NCBI RefSeq assembly: GCF_030846775.1
Contig: NZ_CP132910.1
Span: 2,638,001 to 2,702,000, forward strand
DNA from: Geothrix sp. 21YS21S-2
GTDB lineage: Bacteria; Acidobacteriota; Holophagae; Holophagales; Holophagaceae
DNA: 64,000 bases
Direction: 5' to 3'
Position 1 is the first letter of the stretch; every line of letters starts with the position of its first letter. The position numbers and the translations under genes are program-made. Shown here in pieces: positions 27,644-36,236 of the stretch. The notes beneath the pieces are model-generated. The model saw only the letters and a program-made list of their open reading frames with translations, was not told where the DNA came from and searched no databases.

Positions 27644-29245
27644 ATGCCCGACCCCGAGGCGCTGGCCAGCTGCTCCCTCGGGGACGAGGCGTTCGCCAGG
27701 GGTGACTACCCGGAAGCGGTCAGGGCCTACCGGAGGGCCCTGGCCGCTTCCCCCGTTCCGGAGGCCTCCAACAACCTGGGCAACGCCCTGATGCTCCTGG
27801 GCGACCTCCCCGGGGCGCTGGCGGCCTACCTGGAGGCGGACTGCCCCGACGCCTGGATCAACGCCAGCGTCGCCGCGCGGGCCCTGGGGGACCTGGACCA
27901 GGCTTCCGGGCTCCTCCAGCGGGCCCTCCAGGCGCAGCCCGGCAACGCCCTGGCCTTGGGGAGCCTGGGCAACCTGTTCAAGGACCTGGGCCGCATGGAC
28001 GTGGCCCTGGCCTGCCACCGCGAGGCCCTGGCCCTGGACCCGGGCGACCCCGTCGCCATGGGCAACCTGGCCTACCTGCGCGCCTTCGATCCGGAGGCCT
28101 CGGCCGACGACGTCCTCCAGGAGGCACGGGCCTTCGACCGAATCCACGCCCAGGGCCTGCGCGGCGCGGCGCCGAGGGGCGGGCCCGGCCCCAGGCTGCG
28201 GATCGGGTACGTCTCTCCGGATTTCCGCTACCACTGCCAGGCCTTCTTCACCGTACCCCTCTTCACCCACCACGACCGCCGGGCCTTCGAGATCCACGCC
28301 TACTCCAGCGTGCGGCATCCGGACGCCGTCACGGAGCAGCTCCGGGCCTGCTGCGACGTCTGGCGGGACTGCGCGGGCCTGACCGACGAGGCGCTGGCTG
28401 CCCTCGTGCGCGCCGACGGCATCGACATCCTGGTGGATCTCACCATGCACATGGCCGGCGGCCGCCCCCTGCTCTTCGCCCGCGGACCCGCACCCGCCCA
28501 GGTGGCCTGGCTCGCGTATCCCGGCACCACGGGCCTGTCGGCCATGGACTACCGCCTCACGGACCCCTACCTGGACCCCCCCGGCATCACGGACGCCGGG
28601 TATGCCGAGCGCTCCATCCGGCTGCCCCACACCTTCTGGTGCTACCACCCCCTGGCCGAGGGACCCGGCCCCGGCCCCCTCCCGGCCCTGGCCGCGGGCC
28701 ACGTCACCTTCGGGTGCCTGAACAATCCCTGCAAGGTGAACCGGGCCGTCCTGGCCCTGTGGGACCGCGTCCTGCAGGCCGTACCCGGCTCACGCCTGCG
28801 CCTCCTGGCCCACGCCGGCCGCCACCGTCAGCTGATCCTGGACGCCTTCACGGACCCCGCCCGCATCGACTTCACCCCCTTCCTGCCCCGCCGGGACTAC
28901 CTGGAGCTGTACCGGACCATCGACATCTGCCTGGACACCTTCCCCTACAACGGCCACACCACCAGCCTCGACGCCTTCTGGATGGGCGTGCCCGTGGTGA
29001 CCCGGGTGGGCGCCACCGTGGTGGGCCGCGCGGGCTGGAGCCAGCTCCGGAACCTGGGTCTCCCGGAGCTGGCCGCCTGGGACGACGACAGCTTCGTGGG
29101 GATCGCCGCGGAACTCGCCGGGGACCTGCCGCGCCTGGCGGAGCTGCGGGCCGGCCTGAGGCCGCGCATGGAAGCCTCCCCGCTCATGGACGCCGGGCGC
29201 TTCGCCCGGGACATCGAGGCGGCCTACCGCAGGATGGCGACCTAG
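27644..29245 (+). CDS. TPR-repeat O-linked GlcNAc transferase-like glycosyltransferase
   Basis: A 533-residue protein with about 160 residues of TPR repeats (SLGDEAFARGDYPEAVRAYR; SNNLGNALMLLGDLPGALAA; LGSLGNLFKDLGRMDVALAC). A GT41-type catalytic domain follows: RIGYVSPDFRYHCQAFF, DGIDILVDLTMHMAGGRP, VAWLAYPGTTGLSAMDYRLTD (abridged), then YNGHTTSLDAFWMGVPVVT, the UDP-sugar-binding region. The layout matches bacterial OGT homologues that glycosylate proteins on Ser/Thr. The acceptor is unknown; the exported protein six bases upstream is one candidate. Its stop overlaps the convergent PilZ gene through CTAG. Confidence 0.88.
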   Translation: MPDPEALASCSLGDEAFARGDYPEAVRAYRRALAASPVPEASNNLGNALMLLGDLPGALAAYLEADCPDAWINASVAARALGDLDQASGLLQRALQAQPGNALALGSLGNLFKDLGRMDVALACHREALALDPGDPVAMGNLAYLRAFDPEASADDVLQEARAFDRIHAQGLRGAAPRGGPGPRLRIGYVSPDFRYHCQAFFTVPLFTHHDRRAFEIHAYSSVRHPDAVTEQLRACCDVWRDCAGLTDEALAALVRADGIDILVDLTMHMAGGRPLLFARGPAPAQVAWLAYPGTTGLSAMDYRLTDPYLDPPGITDAGYAERSIRLPHTFWCYHPLAEGPGPGPLPALAAGHVTFGCLNNPCKVNRAVLALWDRVLQAVPGSRLRLLAHAGRHRQLILDAFTDPARIDFTPFLPRRDYLELYRTIDICLDTFPYNGHTTSLDAFWMGVPVVTRVGATVVGRAGWSQLRNLGLPELAAWDDDSFVGIAAELAGDLPRLAELRAGLRPRMEASPLMDAGRFARDIEAAYRRMAT

Positions 29246-30348
29246 CGCACGAGGTAGGAGAACACGCCGCCCACCTGTTTCGCCAGCTGGGCAAGCCCTT
29301 GGCCCTCGATGGAGAAGCCCATGAGCGCCTCCCAGTCGTTGGCCAGCTGGAGGAGGACCGAAGCCCCCAGCCCCGCCCCTCCCAGGAGGAAGAACGGCAC
29401 CTTGCCGCGGATGGGTTCCAGCAGCGTCCCGGCCCGGGCCCGGTGCTCGTGGTCGGCCCCGTCCAGGTAGACGAGGGCCATGACGCCCTTGGCTTCCGTC
29501 AGGGCCCGCATGGTCTGGACGGTGGCGGGATAGCGGTGGAGGGGGGGCAGCCCGGCCAGGAGGGTTCGAAGGCGCTCCTCCAGATCGGGGGGCCCGCCCA
29601 CCAGGGCGATGCAGGGGCCTTCCGCCAGGAAGGCGGGTTTCGCGGCGTGGTCCCCGGCCTTCTCCTGTTCGCGGCTGGCGAACTGGTGGTAGGCCTCCTC
29701 CTTCTTCTGGAAGGTCCACCGGGAGAGGTCGTCGAGGAGGTTGCCCGAGAGGGTCGGCCGGAACTCCAGGCCCACGCTCCGGTCGCCCACGTGGCGGACC
29801 TTGGCCTGGCCGTTGATCAGGATCCCGGGGGTCAGGGGGATGCTCACATGGATGACGTCGTCCAGGAGGATCTCCCCGTCCTCGAACTCCCTGCTGGAGA
29901 AGATCCGCGCCCCGCCCGTGCTGATGTTGACGAGGCTGCCGGTGAGGAGGTCGTACTTCCGGGAGCTGAAGGTCACCTGGATCCGCCCCACCTTCTCCAC
30001 CCGGAAGGCCCGCCTGAACTCGTCGCTCTCGAGGACGGCGGGCCGCGACAGCCGAAGGGACTTGCGCCCCCGGGCCATCCCGATGCCCAGGAGCGAGGTG
30101 GACGCGCGGAAGATCCGGGGCCCGTGGGGGAAGCGGAGGGTGAGGCTGGGCGATTTCAGGCCGTAGAGGGCGTCCTCCCGGCTCATGGTCGCGGTGACGT
30201 GGACGACCTCCTGGTCCAGCAGGAGGAAGTTCAGCTCGAACTTGGCGTACGGCGTCGAGAGGAAGGCCAGTTCGTTGCGGTCGCACACGTTCCGCAGGAT
30301 CTCCTGGATCGTGTCGAAGTTGCGAATGATGGCGCTTTCATCGCTCAC
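29242..30348 (-). CDS. PilZ-domain cyclic di-GMP effector, paralogue of the one at 5852
   Basis: A 368-residue protein with the same domain order as the 5852-6970 protein: YcgR-like N-terminus (STPYAKFELNFLLLDQE...ATMSREDALYGL), PilZ domain with RRAFR (RxxxR) and NISTGG (NxSxxG), and a C-terminal receiver-like domain (CIALVGGPPDLEERL...PFFLLGGAG). Both c-di-GMP motifs are intact. The start is GTG with GGA at a suitable distance. The C-terminal domain lacks a clear phosphoacceptor. It stands alone, after the SPFH pair and convergent with the glycosyltransferase. An inverted repeat GTTGAAT/ATTCAAC at 30386-30408 lies upstream. Confidence 0.84.
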   Translation of the reverse strand: MSDESAIIRNFDTIQEILRNVCDRNELAFLSTPYAKFELNFLLLDQEVVHVTATMSREDALYGLKSPSLTLRFPHGPRIFRASTSLLGIGMARGRKSLRLSRPAVLESDEFRRAFRVEKVGRIQVTFSSRKYDLLTGSLVNISTGGARIFSSREFEDGEILLDDVIHVSIPLTPGILINGQAKVRHVGDRSVGLEFRPTLSGNLLDDLSRWTFQKKEEAYHQFASREQEKAGDHAAKPAFLAEGPCIALVGGPPDLEERLRTLLAGLPPLHRYPATVQTMRALTEAKGVMALVYLDGADHEHRARAGTLLEPIRGKVPFFLLGGAGLGASVLLQLANDWEALMGFSIEGQGLAQLAKQVGGVFSYLVR

Positions 30349-30486
30349 GCTTGTTTCCGTCTATTTTAAAACAGATTCTGGGGGAGTTGAATTAAATCCG
30401 GATTCAACCCTAGCGGATCGTGATGATGTTCTCATTATATTCCCCGCGCGCCCGCGCGCCAGCGGCGAGTTCCGGGGGTTGGACCC

Positions 30487-31389
30487 CTACCGCGGCCGCG
30501 GGGCCTCCGGGGCGGCCGCCAGGAGATCCGCAAGCAGGGCGGGCCGGGCCGGGATCAGGGTGATGGCCCCCTTCCCCGCAAGCATCTTCTGGGTCTCCAG
30601 CACGTCGAACATGGCCCGGGCCACGGCGGGATCCCGCGAGATCTCGTCCAGCGCCGACCCCACAATCTCGGGCCGCACGGCCCCGGCCTTGGCGAACTCC
30701 ACCGCCGCCTGGCGCTCGGCGGTGCTGGTGATGATGTTCACCTGGTTGGTGCCGTCCTGCTTGATGCTGGAGGTCACCTGCCGCAGACGGTTCACGACCT
30801 TGCTCTCGATCTGCCGGATCATGTCCGCGTCCCGGAAGTGGACCTTGCGGATGTAGATGGAGCCCAGCTTGTAGCCCCAGTCGTGGGAGAGCGGCGAGAC
30901 CTCGTTGCGCACGGTCTGGCTCATGGCGTGGCGGTTGGCCATCATGTCCGCCAGGGGCATGTTGCTCAGGCACCGCACGGTGGAATTGCTGACGTTGGCG
31001 GCCAGGGAACCTCGGGGGTCGGTGTTCTTGAAGAGGTAGGCCACGGGGTCGCTGATGAACATCTCGTACCATATGCCGATGCCCATGGGCGCGCCTTCCT
31101 CCGAGTTCACGGGGGCGCTGCGCAGGTATTCCTGGTCCAGCCGGTAGTCGATCTCGTAGCAGCGCCCCAGGAACTTCACGAAGGGAGCGCGCCAGCCCAG
31201 GCGCAGCCAGAGGAAGTGGAGGCCGGGCTCGTCCAATACGCCCACGACCTTGCCGAAAAGCACGTACACCAGGCACCGGCGCTCCTGCACGATGGCGTAG
31301 AAGCCGACGGCCCGCAGCAGCCCCAGCAGGAGGGGCACGACGAGGAAGCAGGCGATGAAGGTGATGGCGGCGACGATGAGGGTTTCCAT
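30487..31389 (-). CDS. SPFH/band-7 (stomatin-like) membrane protein A
   Basis: A 300-residue SPFH-domain protein. One N-terminal transmembrane helix (TLIVAAITFIACFLVVPLLL) is followed by YAIVQERRCLVYVLFGKVVG, a band-7 domain (GIWYEMFISDPVAYLFKN), and an Ala-rich helical tail (ERQAAVEFAKAGAVRPEIVG). Such proteins form membrane microdomain rings that scaffold proteases or other complexes. The ATG overlaps the stop of the upstream SPFH gene by one base (TGATG), so the two are translationally coupled and probably form a heteromer, comparable to HflK/HflC. The weak similarity to HflKC is not enough for that name. Confidence 0.85.
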   Translation of the reverse strand: METLIVAAITFIACFLVVPLLLGLLRAVGFYAIVQERRCLVYVLFGKVVGVLDEPGLHFLWLRLGWRAPFVKFLGRCYEIDYRLDQEYLRSAPVNSEEGAPMGIGIWYEMFISDPVAYLFKNTDPRGSLAANVSNSTVRCLSNMPLADMMANRHAMSQTVRNEVSPLSHDWGYKLGSIYIRKVHFRDADMIRQIESKVVNRLRQVTSSIKQDGTNQVNIITSTAERQAAVEFAKAGAVRPEIVGSALDEISRDPAVARAMFDVLETQKMLAGKGAITLIPARPALLADLLAAAPEAPRPR

Positions 31390-32375
31390 CACTTCACCTC
31401 CAGCACGATGCGGCCGGCTTCCGAATAGAGCCCCAGGCGCACGTTGCGCACATAGGCGTCCAGCGCCCCCTCGCCGCCCTTGTCCTTGAGCAGGCCGATC
31501 TGCGAGGCCAGGAGCCGCAGGGGCTCGACTTCCGCCTGGGCCTTGAGCGTCTCGATCTCCACCGCGCGCCGGGACTGGACGATCTTCTGGTCCGCCGACG
31601 CCTGGGCCAGGCTGATGTCCGAGGAAACCTGGTTGTGGGCCGTGTTGATGGCCGCCAGGGCCGATTCCACGTCGGGCGGCGGATCGATGGCCGTGATGAG
31701 CGAGGCCTCCAGGAGCATCCCGTAGCGCGCCTGGGCCGACGCGCACTCCTTGTCCATGTGCTCGTTGAGGTCCCGCAGGTTCTTGCGCAGGTCGTTGATG
31801 GAGATCCCCGTCTGCACCGCCGGGACGCCGTCCGCGTCGGCCGGCGCCTCGAAGTTGGCGATGCGCTCCCGGAGCACCGACACGAAGTAGCCCATGACGT
31901 GCGCGATGGGATTCTTGACGCCGAAGAGGAAGGCATAGAGATTGCGGTCGCTGATGCGGAACCGGATCTGCCCCGTGAGCCCCGTGTTGAGCTGGTCCTT
32001 GGTCACCGCCTCCAGCACCGTCCCCCCGCTGTTGGCCGAGGGCATCGCCGGATCCCACGCCATGCTGACCGTCTCCGTGGCCACCGACACCTTGTACACC
32101 CGCTCCCAGGGCCACTTGAAGTACGGCCCCCCCGGCGGAATGACCCGCACCTGCGGCACCGCATAGCGCTCCCGCTCCTCCGGCGTGAGCATCGCCGAGA
32201 TGGGATCCTCCGCCGTCGTGGCCGTCCCCACCCGCTCCGCCCGCCCGAAGGAGGTCTTCACCGCCCGCTGGTTCTGGTCCACCGTGTAGATCCCCGCCGC
32301 CAGATACCGCACCAGGAACCACGCGATGAACCCCAGGGCGCAGCCCAGGGGGATGCCGGCGGAAAGATCGATCAT
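31389..32375 (-). CDS. SPFH/band-7 (stomatin-like) membrane protein B
   Basis: A 328-residue SPFH protein with an N-terminal transmembrane helix (GIPLGCALGFIAWFLVRYL). It then reads GIYTVDQNQRAVKTSFGRAE, which is typical of the SPFH entry, followed by VIPPGGPYFKWPWERVYKV, as in HflK-like proteins. The C-terminal half is a long helical segment (VESALAAINTAHNQVSSDIS; VQSRRAVEIETLKAQAEVEP). I chose the ATG at 32375, which has GGAG eight bases upstream; the frame extends nine codons further. It leads the two-gene SPFH operon and lies beside, and divergent from, tRNA-Pro. Partner or substrate unknown. Confidence 0.85.
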   Translation of the reverse strand: MIDLSAGIPLGCALGFIAWFLVRYLAAGIYTVDQNQRAVKTSFGRAERVGTATTAEDPISAMLTPEERERYAVPQVRVIPPGGPYFKWPWERVYKVSVATETVSMAWDPAMPSANSGGTVLEAVTKDQLNTGLTGQIRFRISDRNLYAFLFGVKNPIAHVMGYFVSVLRERIANFEAPADADGVPAVQTGISINDLRKNLRDLNEHMDKECASAQARYGMLLEASLITAIDPPPDVESALAAINTAHNQVSSDISLAQASADQKIVQSRRAVEIETLKAQAEVEPLRLLASQIGLLKDKGGEGALDAYVRNVRLGLYSEAGRIVLEVK

Positions 32376-32455
32376 GACTGCGCTCCTCGGAGGTATGCGC
32401 AAGTATGACGGGTCCCATGCGAAGGAGTGTGAAATTCAAGAGATCCCCGGGCGCC

Positions 32456-32484
32456 TTGGGACCGGGGCGCCGCCTTGCTATACT
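32456..32484 (+). promoter_or_regulatory. Promoter of tRNA-Pro
   Basis: TTGGGA (32456-32461) and TATACT (32479-32484) lie 17 bases apart, ending 11 bases before the first base of the tRNA. Confidence 0.65.
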
Positions 32485-32495
32485 TGCCCTTCAGT

Positions 32496-32572
32496 CGGGG
32501 CGTGGCGCAGCCTGGTAGCGCATCTGCTTTGGGAGCAGAGGGTCGTAGGTTCGAATCCTATCGCCCCGACCA
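32496..32572 (+). tRNA. tRNA-Pro (anticodon TGG)
   Basis: A complete 77-base tRNA with encoded CCA. The 7-bp acceptor stem pairs 32496-32502 (CGGGGCG) with 32562-32568, discriminator A at 32569 and CCA at 32570-32572. The anticodon stem TCTGC/GCAGA encloses the loop TTTGGGA with anticodon TGG at 32530-32532, reading CCA and, by wobble, other CCN codons. The T-loop is TTCGAATC. The 3' part from 32528 on is the left attachment site of an integrated island, which restores the tRNA sequence exactly. Confidence 0.97.
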
Positions 32573-32573
32573 A
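32528..32573 (+). repeat. attL: left attachment site inside tRNA-Pro
   Basis: Forty-six bases from the anticodon loop through CCA plus one base recur at 38641-38686 with one mismatch (C at 32552, A at 38665). The tRNA copy has the functional T-loop base, so this side keeps the intact tRNA. Confidence 0.93.
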
Positions 32574-32889
32574 TAAAGTCAGACACTTAGGCCTGCCAAG
32601 TTGGCGGGTCTTTTCGTTCGAGACACTCCCAGGACACTTTTAGGCAAGCGCCTCAACTCAGAACCATGGCCACTTGAGGGCAGCCTTTCCTACTCAAAAC
32701 GGGATCAGGTGCGCCACGGGGAGGTATGACTGAACTCGCCTCTTGAGGGCATCTCTTCCCCCGAGGGGAGCCCCAGGTAAATGCCGTTTCTAATCCGTTC
32801 CATTTCGCTCCAAGGGCTTGGCCATAGACCGTAGACCTAACTTATGTCACATTTGATGAACAACCCAAGTTGGCTGCAGTTTGAGGCCT
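32574..32889. other. Left end of the island, no gene seen
   Basis: 316 bases between attL and the first cargo gene. I see no convincing open frame, RNA gene or strong promoter. It probably holds the promoter of the cargo gene and recombinase arm sites. Confidence 0.5.
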
Positions 32890-34605
32890 ATGCAAAAATT
32901 TGATGAAGTGGCATTTCGCAAGATTGCCCGGGCACCAGGTACCGGCAAGACGGAATGGCTTTTAAGGGCGGAAGACTCAATCGCCTTCCTGAAAGGGAAT
33001 GCGCATCGCGATGAGATCGTGATTTACGCCACCTCTGATGCTGTTCTGATCCACGGGGTGCTGGCCAGGACAGAAAAGGTCACGCCGGCTGATCAGGCTG
33101 ACCTTCTCAACGCCTACGTCTTGCCGGATGAAAGTTGGTGCATTCAGAGAGCTTGGGGAGGTGGCAAGGGACACAGGATCTATCTGGAGCCGCCACTAAG
33201 CAATTCGGGATGCAAGACCTTAAAGGGCGGCGAGAAGCTGATCTTCCGCCGATCGTTCACTGGAGTTACCGAGGGCCCTGCTCCGGTTGAAGTCAGCCAA
33301 AAGCTCGTACATTGCCTTGATCTTTACTGGGTTGAGGAACGCAGTGCCTATTGTCGCCTCGACAAACGCGGCGATATCGAGGATGTGATTCGTGTAATTT
33401 GGCTAAAAGGTCCAGGGACGAAAGAGCGCGATGTTGTAGTGACCATCCTTGTCAAGGACCTCACTACCTATATGGCTGTTGCAGGAATGTCATTAGTCCT
33501 CAAGTTCGATTTCACACGTTTTGATCCGAAGGCGTTCGGCGGATGGGACCAAGATCGACAAGTGCGGAAAGCTTCTGCAGCGGACCTTTTCTACACACTC
33601 GGCGTTTCAGCCAACGCCAGCTATGCCAATGGCTTCATGATCCTCCGGCCGAATGTGACCGTTAAGGACCTTATCCAGGAATGGAAGGACGAGGAGAATC
33701 CTAGAAAAAAACTATACGCAACATTCAAGATCCAAGATTGGAAAAATAAACGACTATTAGAAATTTCATGCGCACCCGATTTCCTCTCAAATTATTTTGA
33801 ACAGTCTGATAAACCATTCGAAGTCTCCCCCGCCTTCTTTCGATCAGAAGTTTTGACGCGCTTCAAGAGCGACCCCGAAAAGTACGATCTACAGGATCGT
33901 TCAATCAGTTGCCGAAATGCTTGGCACTTAGAAACATACGACATCAATGAAGTCGGCCAGGTTCACACCTATATCGTATACCTTGCTAGACTACCTTATG
34001 AAGAGCAGTGCTATTGGCAGTCATTTAACGAATGGCCAAAAGCCCCAATCTCAACGCGCGCTTATGAGAACGATTTTTTAGGCGCATTCAGCAGCGAATA
34101 TGACCCATTGCGCGCAATAAAAAACAAGATCCATCAACTCGACGAAAATCCTCCAATCTGGTGGAACTCTCGCGGCGAGGATCTATTAAATGCCGCCCGA
34201 TACCCGGCGACCGATTCCGTCTCAGAGTGGGGTGATGAAATCCTTGCCCTGGACCAGTTATTGAACGAGGGGTTCCTTCCAAAGCCGCTGCAGAGTCTGC
34301 TCGAAAACCTTGGAAGGAAAGTTGATAAGCAATGGAAATCTATACGCCTCCTTCAGGATTATCTAGAAGCCCATGGTAGGAGCACCGACGAAGCTCGGAC
34401 GATAATGGAACCACTGGCAAGATTGCATGGCTTGCGAAACCCACTAAAGGGCCACGGCTCAACTAATGAGCGCAAGGCCGCACAGAAACAGGCGCGGTCC
34501 GAGCACGGAACCCTTCGTGCGCATTACACAGCGCTGGCCGCAGGATGCGACAATGCTCTCGAAACCACCCTAAAGGCCTTTGGCTTTGGCGACACCACCT
34601 TGTGA
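32890..34605 (+). CDS. Island cargo protein of unknown function, 571 residues
   Basis: I do not recognise this protein. It has no signal peptide or membrane segment. The N-terminal half is mixed alpha/beta, with a stretch VIYATSDAVLIHGVLARTEK and a YWVEERSAYCRLDKRGDIED segment; the centre reads like a beta-rich domain; the last 130 residues are helical. A motif LRNPLKGHGS near residue 520 has the Arg and His spaced as in Rx4-6H motifs of HEPN ribonucleases (here Rx5H), in a helical context. That link is only suggestive. The ATG at 32890 follows GAGG closely; a TTG is at 32881. Codon use is less GC-biased than the host genes, in line with recent transfer. Confidence 0.72.
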   Translation: MQKFDEVAFRKIARAPGTGKTEWLLRAEDSIAFLKGNAHRDEIVIYATSDAVLIHGVLARTEKVTPADQADLLNAYVLPDESWCIQRAWGGGKGHRIYLEPPLSNSGCKTLKGGEKLIFRRSFTGVTEGPAPVEVSQKLVHCLDLYWVEERSAYCRLDKRGDIEDVIRVIWLKGPGTKERDVVVTILVKDLTTYMAVAGMSLVLKFDFTRFDPKAFGGWDQDRQVRKASAADLFYTLGVSANASYANGFMILRPNVTVKDLIQEWKDEENPRKKLYATFKIQDWKNKRLLEISCAPDFLSNYFEQSDKPFEVSPAFFRSEVLTRFKSDPEKYDLQDRSISCRNAWHLETYDINEVGQVHTYIVYLARLPYEEQCYWQSFNEWPKAPISTRAYENDFLGAFSSEYDPLRAIKNKIHQLDENPPIWWNSRGEDLLNAARYPATDSVSEWGDEILALDQLLNEGFLPKPLQSLLENLGRKVDKQWKSIRLLQDYLEAHGRSTDEARTIMEPLARLHGLRNPLKGHGSTNERKAAQKQARSEHGTLRAHYTALAAGCDNALETTLKAFGFGDTTL

Positions 34606-34658
34606 TTTTCAGTTAAGTTGCTAAATTTTTTTCGGCATGGCGTCAGAGACATCCGACT

Positions 34659-34875
34659 TCACGATTGGCTATACAGGATCGCCCTCCAATCAACGTGGGG
34701 TCCAATGATTTTCAATCTCCTTAGATCTAGATGTCGACCTTTTAGTTCCCTTGCGCAATCGTCAAGGTATTCTTGGATTTTTTCGAATATGACCTTGTTT
34801 GAAGCCCCCTTTGGTACATCTAACTCGGGCGCAAGCTTCCAGGTTCTGTACTCGAATATCTTTTTTCTTGTTCGT
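34659..34875 (-). pseudogene. 3' remnant of an unknown gene
   Basis: The minus strand keeps an open frame of about 70 codons reading like real protein (KLAPELDVPKGASNKVIFEK; LKGRHLDLRRLKIIGPHVDW) and ending in a natural stop. Its 5' part is missing where an IstB fragment begins. It converges on the cargo gene, 53 bases away. Family unknown. Confidence 0.35.
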
Positions 34876-35005
34876 GTAATCCTCCTACTGGGGCCGCCCG
34901 GCGTCGGTAAGACCCACCTGGCTATCGGCCTCGGCCGGAAGGCCATTCAGCAGGGCTACAGCTGCCGGTTCATCACTGCCCTGGACGTAGTCCACCAGCT
35001 CACCG
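34876..35005 (+). pseudogene. Fragment of an IS21-type helper ATPase (IstB)
   Basis: About 43 codons match the Walker A region of IstB: ILLLGPPGVGKTHLAIGLGR followed by KAIQQGYSCRFITALDVVHQ. Neither end of the gene is present. It is joined directly to an IS256-type fragment on the opposite strand at about 35006. Confidence 0.75.
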
Positions 35006-35510
35006 TGGGATACATCGCATCCAGCCAGATGTAACGGAAAGGCCCATCCAGCGGGCGTTCCCGAAAGGCCGTCACCTCCACGTCCAGTTCCTTGGCCAAC
35101 CGGGAGACCTCGCTTCTGGACATCCCCTTGGCCCCCATGGCCTCGACCAGATGCTCGACCTTCCGGGTGGAGACCCCGGCTACGTAAGCTTCCGAGACCA
35201 CGATCATGAAGGCCCGTTCCCAGTGCCTGCGCGGCTCCAGGAAGTCCGGAAGGTAGCTCCCTTGCCGGAGCTTCGGGATTTTCAGGGCCATGGTTCCCAG
35301 GCGGGTTTCCCAATCCCGCTCCCGGTAGCCATTCCGGTGGTTCTCCCGCAGCGGCGAACGCTCCCCGACCTCGGCCTGGCAAAGCGCCGTGACGTCGCTG
35401 TCCATGATCCGCTCCAAGGTCGTCATCACCAGCTGGCGCAGGAAATCCCCGCTGCCTTCCTCCAAAACCTTGCCCAGGGCCACAAGGCCCTCCACACTGT
35501 CTCTGGCCAT
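35006..35510 (-). pseudogene. Truncated IS256-family transposase
   Basis: The N-terminal 165 or so codons of a mutator-type (IS256) transposase: GERSPLRENHRNGYRERDWE, then IPKLRQGSYLPDFLEPRRHW, GVSTRKVEHLVEAMGAKGMS, and YIWLDAMYP, which holds the first catalytic Asp. The frame ends just after this Asp, where an IstB fragment is fused, so the other catalytic residues are gone and the protein cannot be active. The start is intact. I could not identify the terminal inverted repeats. Confidence 0.85.
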
Positions 35511-35618
35511 CGTTTTCCGCTCCTATGTTCGTTCGGCAAAAACAAACATACGGGGAACGGTGGCCACCTGTCTGCCTACCCGGCTCTTACACCACTCCCT
35601 GGGACTCTATCAAGAAGC

Positions 35619-36236
35619 TCAATCCTCCGATTCATAGGGATTGGCCCTCAGGTCGATGGCGGTCTCAGAAACCAGGAAGATATCCCGCTCAACCTGGTGG
35701 AAGTTGTCGACGATCCTGGGGTAGTCATCCGCAAAGGCTTGTCCCCTGCAGTGGTCGATGGCCGACAGGAAGCGGTCCCGGAAAAGGGCGTAGTCAAGCT
35801 TCTGAAGCCTCACCATGGCCCCAAGGTCGGCCTGATCGTTTGCGTTGAACCGCTTGAGCTTGGTGACGCAAGGATCCGTGATGTCCATGACCTCGACTTC
35901 GAAGCAGCGGAGCGCGGAGGAGATCTCCGGCAATGGGTGATAGGCCACGGCATTGGGCATGAAAAGGATCCCGCTGGGAACAATATCCAGATAGATGCCA
36001 TGCCGATTGGCCAGACCGGTCCCCTTTCCGCCGAGATTGAGCAAATCCGCTTTGACGGTTCGATGGATCAGGGCGCTTTCGAGCACATCCCCGTCCTTGG
36101 TGCCGCGGATGTAATGGGCCTGGATCATGAGGGCCACCGAACCCAGGATCCGAAGCCCGACCTTCGGGGCCTCGGCCGGCCTTTGGCTGGCGTAGAGGCG
36201 GTCAAGGTCTTGAAGGAATGTCTCAAACGGTGTCAT
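35619..36236 (-). CDS. Nucleotidyltransferase-like protein (DUF6036/AbiEii type), putative toxin
   Basis: A 205-residue protein with the hallmarks of a minimal nucleotidyltransferase: RILGSVALMIQAHYIRGTKD gives the GS motif and, a helix later, the Asp pair in KDGDVLE. Proteins of this kind (AbiEii and DUF6036 families) act as toxins or tRNA-modifying enzymes, usually beside a DNA-binding antitoxin. Here an XRE-type gene lies directly upstream and overlaps it by 14 bases, so they are cotranscribed and likely translationally coupled. The later segment PCVTKLKRFNANDQADLGAM fits the family's helical C-terminus. Activity on tRNA or other targets is inference. A phage-defence role would fit the island. 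Confidence 0.78.
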   Translation of the reverse strand: MTPFETFLQDLDRLYASQRPAEAPKVGLRILGSVALMIQAHYIRGTKDGDVLESALIHRTVKADLLNLGGKGTGLANRHGIYLDIVPSGILFMPNAVAYHPLPEISSALRCFEVEVMDITDPCVTKLKRFNANDQADLGAMVRLQKLDYALFRDRFLSAIDHCRGQAFADDYPRIVDNFHQVERDIFLVSETAIDLRANPYESED

